A stretch of 64,000 bases of DNA from Rouxiella sp. WC2420 (GTDB lineage: Bacteria; Pseudomonadota; Gammaproteobacteria; Enterobacterales; Enterobacteriaceae). Where the stretch lies: contig NZ_CP165628.1 in the NCBI RefSeq assembly GCF_041200025.1, forward strand, positions 620,001 through 684,000, written 5' to 3'. Below are positions 30,298 through 40,852 of this stretch, one piece after another. Made by a program: the position numbers and the translations under genes. The notes under the pieces are model-generated. The model made no database searches and had not been told where the DNA came from. It saw nothing but the letters and a program-made list of their open reading frames with translations. How positions within the stretch are numbered: position 1 is the stretch's first letter; every line of letters begins with the position of its first letter.

Positions 30298-32136
30298 TTA
30301 ATCGTCGAGGAAGCTACGCAGTACTTCAGAACGGCTTGGGTGGCGCAGTTTACGCAACGCTTTCGCTTCGATCTGACGGATACGCTCACGGGTAACGTCA
30401 AACTGTTTGCCCACTTCTTCCAGCGTGTGGTCAGTGTTCATATCGATACCAAAACGCATACGCAGAACTTTCGCTTCACGAGCGGTCAGACCAGCCAGTA
30501 CGTCGTGTGTTGCAGAACGCAGGCTCTCGGAAGTGGCAGAATCCAGTGGCAGCTCGAGGGTAGTATCCTCAATAAAATCACCCAGATGCGAATCTTCATC
30601 GTCGCCGATTGGCGTTTCCATGGAGATAGGCTCTTTGGCGATCTTCAGCACTTTACGGATTTTGTCTTCTGGCATCAGCATACGCTCGGCCAGTTCTTCA
30701 GGCGTTGGCTCGCGGCCCATCTCTTGCAGCATCTGACGGGAGATACGGTTGAGTTTGTTGATCGTCTCAATCATATGTACCGGGATACGGATGGTACGCG
30801 CCTGGTCGGCGATAGAACGGGTGATAGCCTGACGGATCCACCAGGTCGCATAAGTCGAGAACTTATAACCACGGCGATATTCAAACTTATCAACAGCTTT
30901 CATCAGGCCGATGTTACCTTCCTGAATCAGATCGAGGAACTGCAAGCCGCGGTTGGTGTATTTCTTGGCGATCGAAATAACCAGACGCAAGTTGGCTTCC
31001 ACCATCTCTTTCTTCGCGCGACGCGCTTTCGCTTCACCGATCGACATGCGACGGTTGATATCTTTAACCTGTTCGATGGTCAGACCGGTTTCTTCTTCGA
31101 TCTGGCGCAGCTTTTGCAGCCCGCGCTGTACATCTTCAGTCACTTCTTTCAGTTTTTCAGACCATGGCTTAGCCATTGCCAGTGCCGCTTCGAACCAGGT
31201 TTGATTGGTTTCGTTGCCGGCGAACAGGTTGACGAAGTTTTTCTTCGGCATTTTGCACTGTTCAACACACAGCTTCATGATCAGACGTTCCTGAGCACGA
31301 ACGCGGTCCATCATGGAGCGCATGCTGTTAACCAGGAAGTCGAACTGCTTAGGCACCAGACGGAACTGTTTGAAAACTTCAGACAGTTTCAGGATCTCTT
31401 CAGCAGAACTCTTGTGGCTGCGGCCGTTTTTCTTGATGACTGAACGGGTCGCTTCGTGCTGCTCACGCAGTTCGGTAAATTTCTGACGCGCCAACTCAGG
31501 GTCGATGCTGTTGTCGTCTTCGGCATCGTCGTCTTCGTCTTCATCGTCGTCTGAATCGTCTAATTCTTCGTTAGACAACTCTGAACCAACGTGAGTCGCG
31601 GTCGGTGCAATTTCTTCTTCTGCGTTAGGATCAACAAAACCGGTAATCAAATCTGACAGACGAGCTTCGCCTGCTTCAACACGGTCATATTGCTCTAACA
31701 AATAGGTGATAGCTTCAGGATATTCGGCAACCGAGCACTGAACCTGGTTGATACCGTCTTCGATACGTTTGGCGATGTCGATTTCGCCTTCACGGGTCAA
31801 GAGTTCTACGGTACCCATTTCACGCATATACATGCGGACAGGATCGGTGGTACGGCCGATTTCAGATTCTACGCTTGAGAGCACCTGCGCTGCGGCTTCT
31901 GCTGCATCTTCGTCGGTATCAGGTCTATTTTCGGCCAGCATCAAATCATCGGCATCAGGCGCTTCTTCAAGAACCTGTATACCCATGTCGTTGATCATCT
32001 GGATGATGTCTTCGATCTGGTCGGAGTCGACGATATCTTCCGGCAGATGGTCATTGACCTCAGCAAAGGTCAAATAGCCTTGCTCCTTACCACGGGTGAC
32101 AAGTAGCTTAAGCTGTGACTGCGGGTTTTGCTCCAT
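30298..32136 (-). CDS. rpoD: RpoD, housekeeping sigma-70 factor
   Basis: 612 residues from the ATG at 32136, which gives the usual N-terminus [17 protein letters not shown]; the open frame continues 32 codons further upstream but that part is not homologous. Region 1.1 is at the N-terminus, an acidic linker rich in Asp/Glu lies around 185-205, region 2 ([33 protein letters not shown]) around 410-445 and region 4 helix-turn-helix ([20 protein letters not shown]) near 570-590. Last gene of the rpsU-dnaG-rpoD operon. The 452-bp gap to dnaG holds tandem repeats and may hold an internal promoter. Confidence 0.98.
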   Translation of the reverse strand: MEQNPQSQLKLLVTRGKEQGYLTFAEVNDHLPEDIVDSDQIEDIIQMINDMGIQVLEEAPDADDLMLAENRPDTDEDAAEAAAQVLSSVESEIGRTTDPVRMYMREMGTVELLTREGEIDIAKRIEDGINQVQCSVAEYPEAITYLLEQYDRVEAGEARLSDLITGFVDPNAEEEIAPTATHVGSELSNEELDDSDDDEDEDDDAEDDNSIDPELARQKFTELREQHEATRSVIKKNGRSHKSSAEEILKLSEVFKQFRLVPKQFDFLVNSMRSMMDRVRAQERLIMKLCVEQCKMPKKNFVNLFAGNETNQTWFEAALAMAKPWSEKLKEVTEDVQRGLQKLRQIEEETGLTIEQVKDINRRMSIGEAKARRAKKEMVEANLRLVISIAKKYTNRGLQFLDLIQEGNIGLMKAVDKFEYRRGYKFSTYATWWIRQAITRSIADQARTIRIPVHMIETINKLNRISRQMLQEMGREPTPEELAERMLMPEDKIRKVLKIAKEPISMETPIGDDEDSHLGDFIEDTTLELPLDSATSESLRSATHDVLAGLTAREAKVLRMRFGIDMNTDHTLEEVGKQFDVTRERIRQIEAKALRKLRHPSRSEVLRSFLDD

Positions 32137-32295
32137 AAGACGGTATCCACACTTCAGAGTATTGGGTTGGTGTCGGTCGGCGAAACCGCCAACTATAACA
32201 TTTGGGGCGTATTTGATTTCGCCGCGGCCCACTATGGCGGCATTTTGCGGGGTAGCATCCCGCTATTTTGCGGCACTTAAGCCGTTATGTTCTGT

Positions 32296-32541
32296 ACGCT
32301 TTGTCCTTGAAGCTACAGCTTTGTTGGCTTCGTTCATTCACTCCGGTCACTTACTTAATGTAAGCTCCCAGAGGTTCATTCGCTCGCCGCCTTGCTGTAA
32401 CTTCAATGACTTTGCGTGACGCTTCGTCCTTGAAGCTACAGCCTTGTTAGCTTCGTTCATTCACTCGGGTCACTTACTTAATGTAAGCTTCCAGAGGTTC
32501 ATTCGCTCGCCGCCTTGCTGTAACTTCAATGACTTTGCGTA
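32296..32541. repeat. two tandem copies of a 123-bp imperfect palindromic element between dnaG and rpoD
   Basis: Unit 1 (32296-32418) and unit 2 (32419-32541) differ at only about five positions. Each unit has inverted ends: GTCCTTGAAGCTACAGC on the left and GCTGTAACTTCAATGAC on the right, with a small central palindrome CTTACTTAATGTAAG. This is the architecture of enterobacterial palindromic intergenic repeats (ERIC/YPAL-like or MITE-like). I cannot name the family. It sits in the leader of rpoD within an essential operon. Confidence 0.85.
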
Positions 32542-32588
32542 GCGTCAAGTAGCTTTAATAAAAGGTACTCAACGTATAAATTTGTGTT

Positions 32589-34334
32589 CTAGCGCTTTCT
32601 GCGCGCTTCGGTAATGGCTCGGACTTCTTCCCGTTCCTCGGCACTCAAGCCTTCGGTTCGTGAGCGGGCGATCAATGTTTCCAGTCTTTGCACCAATGCC
32701 GAGTCAAATAAATGATCCAGCGCGTCCAGGAATGTTTTTTCTGCAATGTCCCTATCTGCTATATCGTCCCACATTGCCAGGATTTCAAGCTGTGGGCCGA
32801 ATTTATTATCGCGATACATCTCCAGCAACTGGCCAGTTTTCAGGCCTGGCTGAGCATTACAGATGTCAGCGAGCTCTTTTAGCAGATCTAACCCCGGAAG
32901 TTTTGATTGCTCTAAACCTTGCAACGAGGGTATAAGTGTAGCCAGTTGTGGATTTTGTACCAGTAATCCTATCAGTATACGCATGGTTGTGCGTTTTAGC
33001 TGTGGAGCCTGGTAGCTATTTGCACTTTCCGCCGGCTTCGGCATCAGTTTTTCCAGCTGACTATCATCTAATATCCCAAGCTTGTTGCCTAACTGCTGAC
33101 GCAAATACAGCCGCAGCGTCTCGCCTGGAACCTGGCTCACCAGCGGTAGCGCGAGCATGCTCAGTTTAGTGCGTCCTTCGGGACTGGTTAAATCGACCTG
33201 CGGCATCAGAGTGTCAAACAGGAAAGTCGAGATTGAATGCGCCTCTTCCATCCGTTGTTCAAACGCCTCTTTACCCTCTTTACGCACCAGCGTATCGGGG
33301 TCTTCGCCGTCGGGTAAAAACATAAAACGTAGCTGACGGCCATCCTGCAAATAAGGCAGGGCGGTTTCCAGCGCGCGCCAGGCGGCTTCTCTGCCTGCCC
33401 GGTCGCCGTCATAACAGCAAATCACGGTGTCAGTCGCGCGGAACAACAGCTGAATATGTTCAGCCGTAGTTGAGGTTCCCAGCGAGGCGACGGCGTAATC
33501 TACGCCGAATTGCGCCAGCGCAACGACGTCCATATAGCCTTCAACCACCAGAAGTCGGGCGGGTGTTGGGTGATTCACCTGTGCTTCATAAAGACCGTAA
33601 AGCTGGCGGCCCTTGTGGAAAATTTCTGTTTCTGGGGAGTTGAGATATTTGGGTAATGCGTCGCCCAGTACTCGCCCACCAAACGCAATGACCCGGCCGC
33701 GTTTATCACGGATTGGGAACATGACACGTTCGCGAAAACGGTCGTAACTCCGCCCTTGTTCATTGGTGATCAACATACCTGCGTCAGTCAGAGAGCTTCT
33801 GTCGTCGGCGGATTTGCCAAAGCGTTTTAACGCGTTGTCCCAGCCCGCAGGGGCGAAACCAATGGCAAAATGGTTGATAACGTCGTCGCTTAAACCGCGC
33901 TGCGTAAGATACTCGCGAGCGGGTGCACCGGCAGGCTGCTTAAGTGACTGCTTGTAGAACTCGCTGAGCGGTTCCATTAGCTGGTAAAGACTTTGACGCT
34001 GGTGGCGTTCCATAGGGGTCGGGCCGGTGCCAACTTCATACGGCACTTCCAAACCTTGCATGGTAGCCAGTTCCTCGATGCATTCGACAAATTCGAGCCG
34101 ATCGTAGTTCATCAGGAAGTCGACGGCGTTGCCGTGTGCTCCACAGCCGAAACAATGATAAAACTGCTTATCGCTGTTTACGGTGAATGAGGGTGTTTTC
34201 TCATGGTGAAATGGGCAGCACGCGTGATAATTCTTGCCTTGCTTTTTTAACTTCACACGAGCATCGATTAAGTCGACGATGTCGGTGCGAGCCAGCAAGT
34301 CATTGATAAATACGCGCGGAATTCTCCCAGCCAT
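32589..34334 (-). CDS. dnaG: DnaG primase
   Basis: 581 residues from the ATG at 34334 (MAGRIPRVFIND), identical in length to E. coli DnaG; the frame extends 5 codons further but without homology. N-terminal zinc-binding domain (CPFHHEKTPSF and FHCFGCG region, C40-H43-C61-C64 type), central TOPRIM polymerase domain (VVEGYMDV, DGDRAG) and a C-terminal DnaB-binding domain. Synthesises RNA primers for replication. Middle gene of the macromolecular synthesis operon. Confidence 0.97.
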   Translation of the reverse strand: MAGRIPRVFINDLLARTDIVDLIDARVKLKKQGKNYHACCPFHHEKTPSFTVNSDKQFYHCFGCGAHGNAVDFLMNYDRLEFVECIEELATMQGLEVPYEVGTGPTPMERHQRQSLYQLMEPLSEFYKQSLKQPAGAPAREYLTQRGLSDDVINHFAIGFAPAGWDNALKRFGKSADDRSSLTDAGMLITNEQGRSYDRFRERVMFPIRDKRGRVIAFGGRVLGDALPKYLNSPETEIFHKGRQLYGLYEAQVNHPTPARLLVVEGYMDVVALAQFGVDYAVASLGTSTTAEHIQLLFRATDTVICCYDGDRAGREAAWRALETALPYLQDGRQLRFMFLPDGEDPDTLVRKEGKEAFEQRMEEAHSISTFLFDTLMPQVDLTSPEGRTKLSMLALPLVSQVPGETLRLYLRQQLGNKLGILDDSQLEKLMPKPAESANSYQAPQLKRTTMRILIGLLVQNPQLATLIPSLQGLEQSKLPGLDLLKELADICNAQPGLKTGQLLEMYRDNKFGPQLEILAMWDDIADRDIAEKTFLDALDHLFDSALVQRLETLIARSRTEGLSAEEREEVRAITEARRKR

Positions 34335-34424
34335 AAGCCCCTTACTCACTTACCCTTCATCTTTAGTTTTGCAGCATTAGCGGCATTACTGAAGCTATCG
34401 GGGGTAGCCTATAAACGAGAACAA

Positions 34425-34452
34425 GCCGCGCATTCCTTTCGGAAAGCACGGC
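34425..34452 (-). terminator. attenuating hairpin between rpsU and dnaG
   Basis: Minus strand GCCGTGC-TTTCC-ga-AAGGAAT-GCGCGGC followed by TTGTTCTCGTTT: a stem with a loose T-rich tail. In E. coli a terminator at this place lowers dnaG and rpoD expression relative to rpsU; the position here suggests the same role. Confidence 0.65.
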
Positions 34453-34523
34453 CTTCGTATGCAACTACTCGGTCTGCGCGTTTTAAAAAACAGTATCACG
34501 CGGGTGGGGTTGCCCCCGAAGAA

Positions 34524-34772
<249 letters not shown>

Positions 34773-34808
34773 CTAGCGTTGTGCCAGCTCATTTCAAAAT
34801 GGTGCGGA

Positions 34809-34838
34809 ATTTTACTCCACTTTGCCTGGCCTTGTAAA
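34809..34838 (-). promoter_or_regulatory. sigma-70 promoter of rpsU-dnaG-rpoD
   Basis: Minus strand TTTACA (34838-34833), an 18-base spacer, then TAAAAT (34814-34809), about 70 bases before the rpsU start; the segment downstream (TTCCGCACCATTTTGAAA) resembles the E. coli rpsU promoter region as I recall it. No LexA box was recognised in the 347-bp rpsU-tsaD gap. Confidence 0.65.
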
Positions 34839-35086
34839 GCCCAATGGCAAATTGAAACGGGCGTTTTACAATCCTCATTACGGGGGACTGTGCGTTCGCT
34901 TTTGCGTCGGCCGGCGATTATATACCAATCAACTTGAATTGCTCGATATTAATCATTGTTTTGCACATAAAACTGGCAATTGTGGCTGTTTAACACCCGC
35001 TTCGCCATTGACCAGGCATTACCGTTGACAGGTTGTATGCTAGACTACGCGCCGCGAGTTGGCGCCAAAACATGATGGAAAGAGTG

Positions 35087-36100
35087 ATGCGAGTACTAGG
35101 TATAGAAACGTCCTGCGATGAAACCGGGATTGCAATTTACGACACCGAAAAGGGGTTGTTGGCTAACCAACTGTATAGTCAGGTAAAAGTGCACGCTGAC
35201 TACGGCGGTGTGGTGCCAGAACTGGCCTCACGTGACCACGTGCGTAAAACGCTGCCGCTGATTCAGGAAGCGCTGAAAGAGGCGAATCTGACTGCTCGAG
35301 ACATTGATGGCGTGGCTTATACCGCCGGTCCGGGGCTGGTGGGTGCATTATTAGTCGGCGCCACTATTGGCCGCTCGCTGGCATTCGCCTGGAACGTGCC
35401 CGCTGTTCCCGTCCATCACATGGAAGGTCATCTTTTAGCGCCAATGCTGGAAGATAATCCGCCTGATTTTCCTTTCGTCGCGCTGCTGGTTTCTGGTGGT
35501 CATACCCAGCTTATCAGCGTGACCGGCATTGGTGAATACACCCTGCTCGGCGAGTCTGTGGATGACGCTGCGGGTGAAGCCTTTGATAAAACAGCAAAAC
35601 TGCTGGGTCTTGATTATCCTGGCGGGCCGATGCTCTCCAAAATGGCTCAGCAGGGAGTTGCAGGGCGTTTTACTTTCCCGCGTCCTATGACCGATCGTCC
35701 GGGCCTGGATTTCAGTTTTTCGGGCCTGAAAACCTTTGCCGCCAACACTGTGCGCGGCAATGATAGCGACCCGCAAACTCATGCTGATATTGCGCGAGCC
35801 TTTGAAGATGCGGTTGTTGATACGTTGGCCATTAAATGTAAACGTGCGCTGGATCAGACCGGTTTTAAACGTCTAGTGATGGCAGGCGGCGTAAGCGCTA
35901 ATCGCACGTTGCGCAGCAAACTGGCAGAAGTAATGAGCAAGCGCGGTGGCGAAGTGTTTTATGCGCGTCCGGAATTTTGTACCGATAATGGTGCCATGAT
36001 TGCCTATGCTGGAATGGTTCGTTTGAAAACGGGCGCAACAGCGGATCTCGGCATTTCGGTTCGTCCACGTTGGCCGTTGGACGAGCTCGCGCCCGTGTGA
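35087..36100 (+). CDS. tsaD: TsaD, tRNA N6-threonylcarbamoyladenosine transferase subunit
   Basis: 337 residues from the ATG at 35087 ([14 protein letters not shown]), the E. coli length; GGAAAG lies close upstream and the longer frame from 35033 is not homologous. Metal-binding HMEGH near residue 111-115 and the ASKHA nucleotide folds ([23 protein letters not shown]) are present. With TsaB, TsaC and TsaE it makes t6A37 in tRNAs that read ANN codons. Divergent from rpsU. Confidence 0.97.
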   Translation: MRVLGIETSCDETGIAIYDTEKGLLANQLYSQVKVHADYGGVVPELASRDHVRKTLPLIQEALKEANLTARDIDGVAYTAGPGLVGALLVGATIGRSLAFAWNVPAVPVHHMEGHLLAPMLEDNPPDFPFVALLVSGGHTQLISVTGIGEYTLLGESVDDAAGEAFDKTAKLLGLDYPGGPMLSKMAQQGVAGRFTFPRPMTDRPGLDFSFSGLKTFAANTVRGNDSDPQTHADIARAFEDAVVDTLAIKCKRALDQTGFKRLVMAGGVSANRTLRSKLAEVMSKRGGEVFYARPEFCTDNGAMIAYAGMVRLKTGATADLGISVRPRWPLDELAPV

Positions 36101-36104
36101 GGTG

Positions 36105-36240
36105 AGCTACGACTGCGTTTGTATATCACAACGCCGGTATGAGACGAGCTATGACGGCGTTACTGCGTCGCTTCGAAATACTCACATACTAATGTATGCT
36201 GCGTTTTCTCAGCTTCTGGTGCCTTGTCGCGCAACGTCTC
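36105..36240. repeat. palindrome-rich intergenic element after tsaD
   Basis: The stretch contains CATACTAATGTATG (36184-36197) flanked by partly complementary arms (CTTCGAAATACTCA on the left, ending in GCAACGTCTCAC to the right of an earlier GAGACGAGC). It has the look of an imperfect intergenic palindromic repeat. I cannot show other copies in the window beyond a similar layout at 32296-32541. Confidence 0.4.
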
Positions 36241-36245
36241 ACACA

Positions 36246-36317
36246 GGCTGGATTCTAAAAGCATGTTGAGTTCTAACAGCAAGTTGGATTCTAAAAGCGG
36301 GCTGGATTCTAAAAAAC
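36246..36317. repeat. four 18-bp tandem repeats
   Basis: Units at 36246, 36264, 36282 and 36300, consensus GGCTGGATTCTAAAAGCA with 1-5 changes per unit. Intergenic between tsaD and the plsY stop, just before the shared terminator. Confidence 0.85.
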
Positions 36318-36334
36318 TATTATAGCAAGCAAAT

Positions 36335-36363
36335 AAAAACGACCCTTTTGAGGTCGTTTTTTT
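36335..36363. terminator. bidirectional terminator between tsaD and plsY
   Basis: AAAAACGACC-cttttg-AGGTCGTTTTTTT: hairpin with T tracts on both strands, 7 bases from the plsY stop codon. Confidence 0.88.
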
Positions 36364-36370
36364 ATGTCTG

Positions 36371-37012
36371 TTATTTGCCGTCTTTGACTTGCTGCGCCGC
36401 CTTTTTATCGTTGCGCTTTTGCTTGAGTCGAGTCCAGATTTTGGTTTCTTGCCCACGCCACAATCGCTGAATATTATCGTGATGACGTAGCAATATCAGG
36501 CAGGAAAGCATGGCAACCGGGAAAGTAAACTGTGGTTTGAACCACCAGACATAAAACGGTGCGATTAGCGCGCTGACAATTGCGCCCAGTGAAGAGTAAC
36601 CGCTCAAAAGAACCGTTAATAGCCAGGTACCCATCACCAGGCCGGTAAGGTCCCAGCCGATAGGAGCGATGGCACCTAACGCGGTAGCAACGCCTTTGCC
36701 TCCCTGGAAACGGAAAAATACCGGGTAAATATGTCCAAGGCAGGCAGCGATGGCGGTCAAGCCAAGATACATTGGGCTGACATGTAGCTTATAGGCAAGC
36801 CATACAGGCAGCATACCTTTTAAAACATCAAATACCAGAACCGATGCGGCGGCGGCTTTCCCACCAAAACGCAGTACATTGGTTGCGCCGGGATTGCCGG
36901 AGCCTTGGGTTCGGGGGTCGGGTAATCTCGCCAGGCGACAGACCAGAATAGCGCTGGAAATTGAGCCGCAAAGGTAGGCGAGAATAATCATTCCAAGCGC
37001 GGTTGCACTCAT
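36371..37012 (-). CDS. plsY: PlsY, acyl-phosphate glycerol-3-phosphate acyltransferase
   Basis: 213 residues from the ATG at 37012 ([20 protein letters not shown]); the frame is open 49 codons further upstream, overlapping folB on the opposite strand, but without homology. Several membrane helices and the conserved motifs [18 protein letters not shown] and [14 protein letters not shown]. Acylates glycerol-3-phosphate with acyl-phosphate in phospholipid synthesis. Divergent from folB, 123 bp between starts. Confidence 0.95.
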   Translation of the reverse strand: MSATALGMIILAYLCGSISSAILVCRLARLPDPRTQGSGNPGATNVLRFGGKAAAASVLVFDVLKGMLPVWLAYKLHVSPMYLGLTAIAACLGHIYPVFFRFQGGKGVATALGAIAPIGWDLTGLVMGTWLLTVLLSGYSSLGAIVSALIAPFYVWWFKPQFTFPVAMLSCLILLRHHDNIQRLWRGQETKIWTRLKQKRNDKKAAQQVKDGK

Positions 37013-37135
37013 AAAAGCAATTCCGTCTATTAGGGGGTCGTGTAAAACACTACTTCCATGGATAATACGCACTTTCAGCTGGAAGTGGTATACCTTTGGG
37101 TTAATCTGGCGGGGCCAAAAACAGAGAATCGTGTG

Positions 37136-37495
37136 ATGGATATCGTATTTATTGAACAACTAAATGTAATCACCACCATAGGCGCTTTTGAGTGGGAACA
37201 AACCATTCAGCAGAAGCTGGTGTTTGATATTGAGCTTGCCTGGGATAATCGTAAATCGGCGAAAAGTGATGATGTAAACGACTGCCTGAGCTATGCAGAT
37301 GTCAGTGACGTCGTTATCCAGCACGTGACCTCACAAAGTTTTGCGCTGGTTGAACGTGTCGCCGAAGAGGTCGCCAGCCTGCTGATGTCGCGATTTAATA
37401 CTCCATGGGTGAGGATCAAGCTCAGTAAGCCAGGTGCCATTGCACATGCGGCAAATGTCGGCGTTATTATCGAACGCGGCACGAGGACTCAATAA
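37136..37495 (+). CDS. folB: FolB, dihydroneopterin aldolase/epimerase
   Basis: 119 residues from the ATG at 37136 ([21 protein letters not shown]), matching E. coli FolB closely; the 26 upstream codons of open frame are not homologous. [20 protein letters not shown] and KLSKPGA are family motifs. Makes 6-hydroxymethyl-dihydropterin for folate synthesis. Followed after 179 bp by uppP on the same strand. Confidence 0.96.
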   Translation: MDIVFIEQLNVITTIGAFEWEQTIQQKLVFDIELAWDNRKSAKSDDVNDCLSYADVSDVVIQHVTSQSFALVERVAEEVASLLMSRFNTPWVRIKLSKPGAIAHAANVGVIIERGTRTQ

Positions 37496-37674
37496 TTTTA
37501 ACTATTATTAAATTCAAATAGTCATAATTGAAAAACTGCTGTCATAATAATGTATTACTAATATCATATTAATTAGTCTTTTTTGAGTAAGAGTAGGCAA
37601 ATTCTTAATTTTGCCTTAAGACGTTAGAGCATATTGCGCTTTTAAGTGAACACTCTATTTGGGGCAGGGATATT

Positions 37675-38502
37675 ATGGTAACTGAAGGTCATCAGCTATT
37701 AATTGCGCTGATTTTAGGTATTGTTGAAGGCTTGACGGAATTCTTGCCGGTGTCATCTACCGGGCACTTAATTATCGCAGGTAATCTGATGGGGTACACA
37801 GATGATAAATCGAAAGTTTTCGAGGTTATCATCCAGTTAGGTTCCATACTTGCCGTTGTTGTAATGTTCTGGCGTCGCTTATTTGGCTTGATAGGCATTC
37901 ATTTTGGCAAAAAAGTCGAACACGAAGGCATTGGTAAAGGTCATTTAACCCTGCTGCATATTATTCTTGGCATGCTGCCAGCGGTAGTTATTGGCCTGCT
38001 GTTTAGTCATGACATCAAAGGTCTATTTGAACCTAAATATGTCATGTATGCATTGGTAGTCGGCGGTATTTATATTTTAATTGCCGAATGGATAAAGCCG
38101 AAATTCCCCAAGGCAGTAGGTGTTGATGATATTACCTATTTGCAGGCATTCTTGATTGGTTGTTTGCAGTGTCTGGCGCTGTGGCCTGGTTTTTCTCGCT
38201 CCGGTGCAACTATTGGTGGTGGATTACTCGTCGGTGTCAGCCGATATGCCGCTTCAGAATACTCTTTCCTGCTGGCTGTGCCGATGATGTTAGGCGCCAG
38301 CGCGCTTGATCTTTACAAGAATCATTCGATCCTGAGCTGGTCAGATTTGCCGATGTTTGCCGTCGGTTTCATTACTGCTTTCATCGTCGCGCTAATCGCC
38401 ATTAAAACCTTCCTGGCAGTGATCAAACGTATTTCGTTTGTTCCTTTCGCTATTTATCGCTTCGTTGTAGCGGGGCTGGTTTACTGGGTGTTTATGACCT
38501 GA
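37675..38502 (+). CDS. uppP: UppP (BacA), undecaprenyl pyrophosphate phosphatase
   Basis: 275 residues, multiple membrane helices and the two active-site motifs [14 protein letters not shown]-type ([15 protein letters not shown] near residue 20) and [13 protein letters not shown] near 170. Recycles undecaprenyl pyrophosphate to the lipid carrier for peptidoglycan and polysaccharides; gives bacitracin resistance when overproduced. Followed by a strong terminator shared with cca. Confidence 0.96.
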   Translation: MVTEGHQLLIALILGIVEGLTEFLPVSSTGHLIIAGNLMGYTDDKSKVFEVIIQLGSILAVVVMFWRRLFGLIGIHFGKKVEHEGIGKGHLTLLHIILGMLPAVVIGLLFSHDIKGLFEPKYVMYALVVGGIYILIAEWIKPKFPKAVGVDDITYLQAFLIGCLQCLALWPGFSRSGATIGGGLLVGVSRYAASEYSFLLAVPMMLGASALDLYKNHSILSWSDLPMFAVGFITAFIVALIAIKTFLAVIKRISFVPFAIYRFVVAGLVYWVFMT

Positions 38503-38516
38503 TGAGTTAGATTAAT

Positions 38517-38547
38517 AAAAAAAACCCGCCTTGGCGGGTTTTTTTAT
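38517..38547. terminator. bidirectional terminator between uppP and cca
   Basis: AAAAAAACCCGCC-tt-GGCGGGTTTTTTT, a compact GC stem with A and T tracts, between converging uppP and cca. Confidence 0.92.
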
Positions 38548-38572
38548 GACAAAAAGCTTAAAAACTACAATT

Positions 38573-39811
38573 TCAATGCGGCATAATTCTTTGCGTTTCT
38601 CGCCATTCGGCCATGGCTGCGATACGGCGTTTGCCAAGCTCCTCGCGGATGGCCATTCCCTGCAAGCCCAGCGCGACGACTTCTTTAATCGATACACTAT
38701 TGGCTGCATCGAAGGCGGAACGTAAGTAATCCCCCTGCGGATAAGGATTGCGTTCAAAACCGGTCCGCCCGCGAGCATCAGCCTCGCTGGTCAGGATCAT
38801 TTGCTCAAGACGCTGCGGCTTGCGCCAAACGTCGATGGTATCGAATAACTTGAGCAGTGTTTCGGGGCGCAGGCGTTCGACCGTGTGAATAAGATCATGA
38901 AACTCAGCGACTAAAACCGCTAAATCACGAATTGCAGTCGGCACACGCAGGCGCTGGCACAGTTCCTCAACCAATTTAACCCCGGCAGGACCGTGACCGT
39001 GATGACTTGGCCAATGCTCCGGCGGGGTCAGACCTTTACCAAGATCATGGCACAGGGCCGAGAAACGAATATCAACGTCATCACTAAGCTCGGCGGCAAG
39101 CTTGAGCGTCATCATTGTATGAATCCCGGTATCAATTTCCGGATGCCATTTTGCCGGAGCAGGGACTCCAAACAGTGCATCGATTTCAGGGAAAAGCACC
39201 TTAAGTGCGCCACAGTCACGTAACACCTGAAAATAAATTTGCGGATCCTGCGTTTGCAGAGCCTTTTCAGTCTCTTTCCATACCCTTTCTGGCGTTAGAG
39301 CTTCAAGTTCGCCGCTGGCGGCCATTTCGGTAATCAATTGCTGTGTTTCAGGGGCAATGGAAAATCCAAGATGTGCAAAGCGAGCGGCAAAACGCGCCAG
39401 ACGGAGAACGCGCAGCGGATCTTCGCCGAAGGCAGTGGAAACGTGGCGTAGAATGCGCGCTTCTAAATCACCCTGGCCGTGGTAGGGGTCGACTAAATCA
39501 CCTTCCGCGCTACGAGCAATGGCGTTGATGGTGAGGTCGCGACGCATCAGATCCTGCTCGAGTGTCACATCGGGCGAAGCGTAGCAGGTAAAACCGTTGT
39601 AACCGGCCCCGGATTTGCGCTCGGTGCGGGCGAGGGCATATTCATCACGGCTGACAGGGTGGAGGAAAACAGGAAAATCTTTGCCAACCTGTTGATAGCC
39701 GAGTTCGAGCATTGCCTCGGGCGTGGAACCGACCACCACCCAATCTTGCTCATGAACGGCAAGGTTTAACAGACTGTCGCGGACGGCACCGCCGACCAGA
39801 TAGATTTTCAC
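38573..39811 (-). CDS. cca: Cca, CCA-adding tRNA nucleotidyltransferase with HD domain
   Basis: 412 residues from a GTG at 39811, chosen because AGGAG lies 6 bases upstream and the protein then starts [11 protein letters not shown] like E. coli Cca (412); the ATG at 39829 would place that ribosome binding site inside the gene. Nucleotidyltransferase motif GGAVRD, metal site EQD (Glu in place of the first Asp of E. coli, as in Yersinia relatives from memory), RRDLTINA, and an HD phosphohydrolase domain ([16 protein letters not shown]). Adds or repairs CCA ends of tRNA. Confidence 0.95.
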   Translation of the reverse strand: MKIYLVGGAVRDSLLNLAVHEQDWVVVGSTPEAMLELGYQQVGKDFPVFLHPVSRDEYALARTERKSGAGYNGFTCYASPDVTLEQDLMRRDLTINAIARSAEGDLVDPYHGQGDLEARILRHVSTAFGEDPLRVLRLARFAARFAHLGFSIAPETQQLITEMAASGELEALTPERVWKETEKALQTQDPQIYFQVLRDCGALKVLFPEIDALFGVPAPAKWHPEIDTGIHTMMTLKLAAELSDDVDIRFSALCHDLGKGLTPPEHWPSHHGHGPAGVKLVEELCQRLRVPTAIRDLAVLVAEFHDLIHTVERLRPETLLKLFDTIDVWRKPQRLEQMILTSEADARGRTGFERNPYPQGDYLRSAFDAANSVSIKEVVALGLQGMAIREELGKRRIAAMAEWRETQRIMPH

Positions 39812-39932
39812 GGGAAACTCCTGAAACATATAACCAGAGGAATAGGGCTTAAGCCTTTATTGTAGCAAATTTGTTAATGGCATTTCTTGTCTATCGGTTT
39901 ATTACACGCTACGGCCCTTTATAGCAGCAACA

Positions 39933-39959
39933 CGAAAAGGCACCCAAGGTGCCTTTCGT
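39933..39959 (-). terminator. hairpin after ygiM
   Basis: Minus strand CGAAAGGCACC-ttg-GGTGCCTTTTCG, about 40 bases beyond the ygiM stop. Good stem, short T run. Confidence 0.7.
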
Positions 39960-40000
39960 TGGAGGTCTAAATCTGCTCAGTATTAGGGGAGGAATAAACC

Positions 40001-40621
40001 TCAGCTCATCCAGCGATCTTTCTTCTTACGGCGTGGAACCAGGTGTGGTAACACCAATCCGAGGATCAGGCCGATGCCCGCTACGCCACCGCCATACATA
40101 AACCATTGTAAAATAATGGTTCTTTGTTTGTCGTCCAACTGAACGTTAACGGCGCTAACTTTTTTCTGCGCCACAATCAGCTGATTTTTAAGATCCTGAT
40201 TCTCTTTCTTCAAACCGTTGATAATGCCATCGCTGGAAGAGACTTTTTGCTGCATCTCTGCGGTGCGCTGATTCCAGCTATTATCAATATTGCTAAGCTT
40301 GTCGGTCAGCGTTTTCACCTGCTGTTGCAGGTCAGGTACTTGGGTGCGAACGCTCGGTGCGGTGCTCAGCTGGTCCAGGGGGATCCAGGCGTCACGGCCT
40401 TTGGCATCAACGATTTGACCATAGTTAGTGGTGGTATTGACACTCTTTAAAGTCACTTCATCGCCGGAATTGAGTGCGCCAACGATGCGGAATTGGTTTC
40501 CTGGGCCACTGTGGATATAGGTGATGAGATCGTCGGAAATATAGCGCTTTTCATCTGCATGAGCGCCCCAAGTAATACCTAAAGAAAGCAAAGCGAAACC
40601 GAAAAGGCGTAGTTTATTCAT
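40001..40621 (-). CDS. ygiM: YgiM, SH3-domain membrane protein (TIGR04211 family)
   Basis: 206 residues: signal peptide ending ...GAHA (about residue 22), a bacterial SH3 domain (YISDDLITYIHSGPGNQFRIVG, residues 27-90), a coiled coil (about 95-165), a C-terminal membrane helix (173-193) and a basic cytoplasmic tail RRKKKDRW. Reported roles are not firm; location next to cca and ygiF is as in E. coli. Divergent from ygiF with 231 bp between the starts. Confidence 0.92.
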   Translation of the reverse strand: MNKLRLFGFALLSLGITWGAHADEKRYISDDLITYIHSGPGNQFRIVGALNSGDEVTLKSVNTTTNYGQIVDAKGRDAWIPLDQLSTAPSVRTQVPDLQQQVKTLTDKLSNIDNSWNQRTAEMQQKVSSSDGIINGLKKENQDLKNQLIVAQKKVSAVNVQLDDKQRTIILQWFMYGGGVAGIGLILGLVLPHLVPRRKKKDRWMS

Positions 40622-40852
40622 TATTAATCATTCTTCGTAGTTTGCGGGCCTGCGGATCAGTGCCCCGACTGTCGATAAATTTAAAGTTGAACGATAGTAA
40701 GGGCAACAGTGTGACGACGCAACGCATAAACCTAAATGAGAACTATCTTACAATCCCACGAGATGCGGCTCGCAGCAGGCGTGTGTGCTAGAATCGCAAA
40801 AATTTTTCGTATAAGCCCAGAGGCTTATCAGCCAAGACCGGTGCCAAGACTT

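Noticed and set aside
30340-31443. 367-codon open frame antisense to rpoD
   Set aside because: It is the complement of strongly conserved rpoD coding sequence, has no ribosome binding site of note and no recognisable protein features.
32137-32232. N-terminal 32-codon extension of RpoD
   Set aside because: The normal RpoD start lies at 32136 and the extra residues match nothing in the family; ordinary chance openness upstream.
36160-36456. 98-codon minus-strand frame with LLESxL repeats
   Set aside because: It arises from the 18-bp tandem repeats and overlaps the terminator and the plsY 3' end; no start signal.
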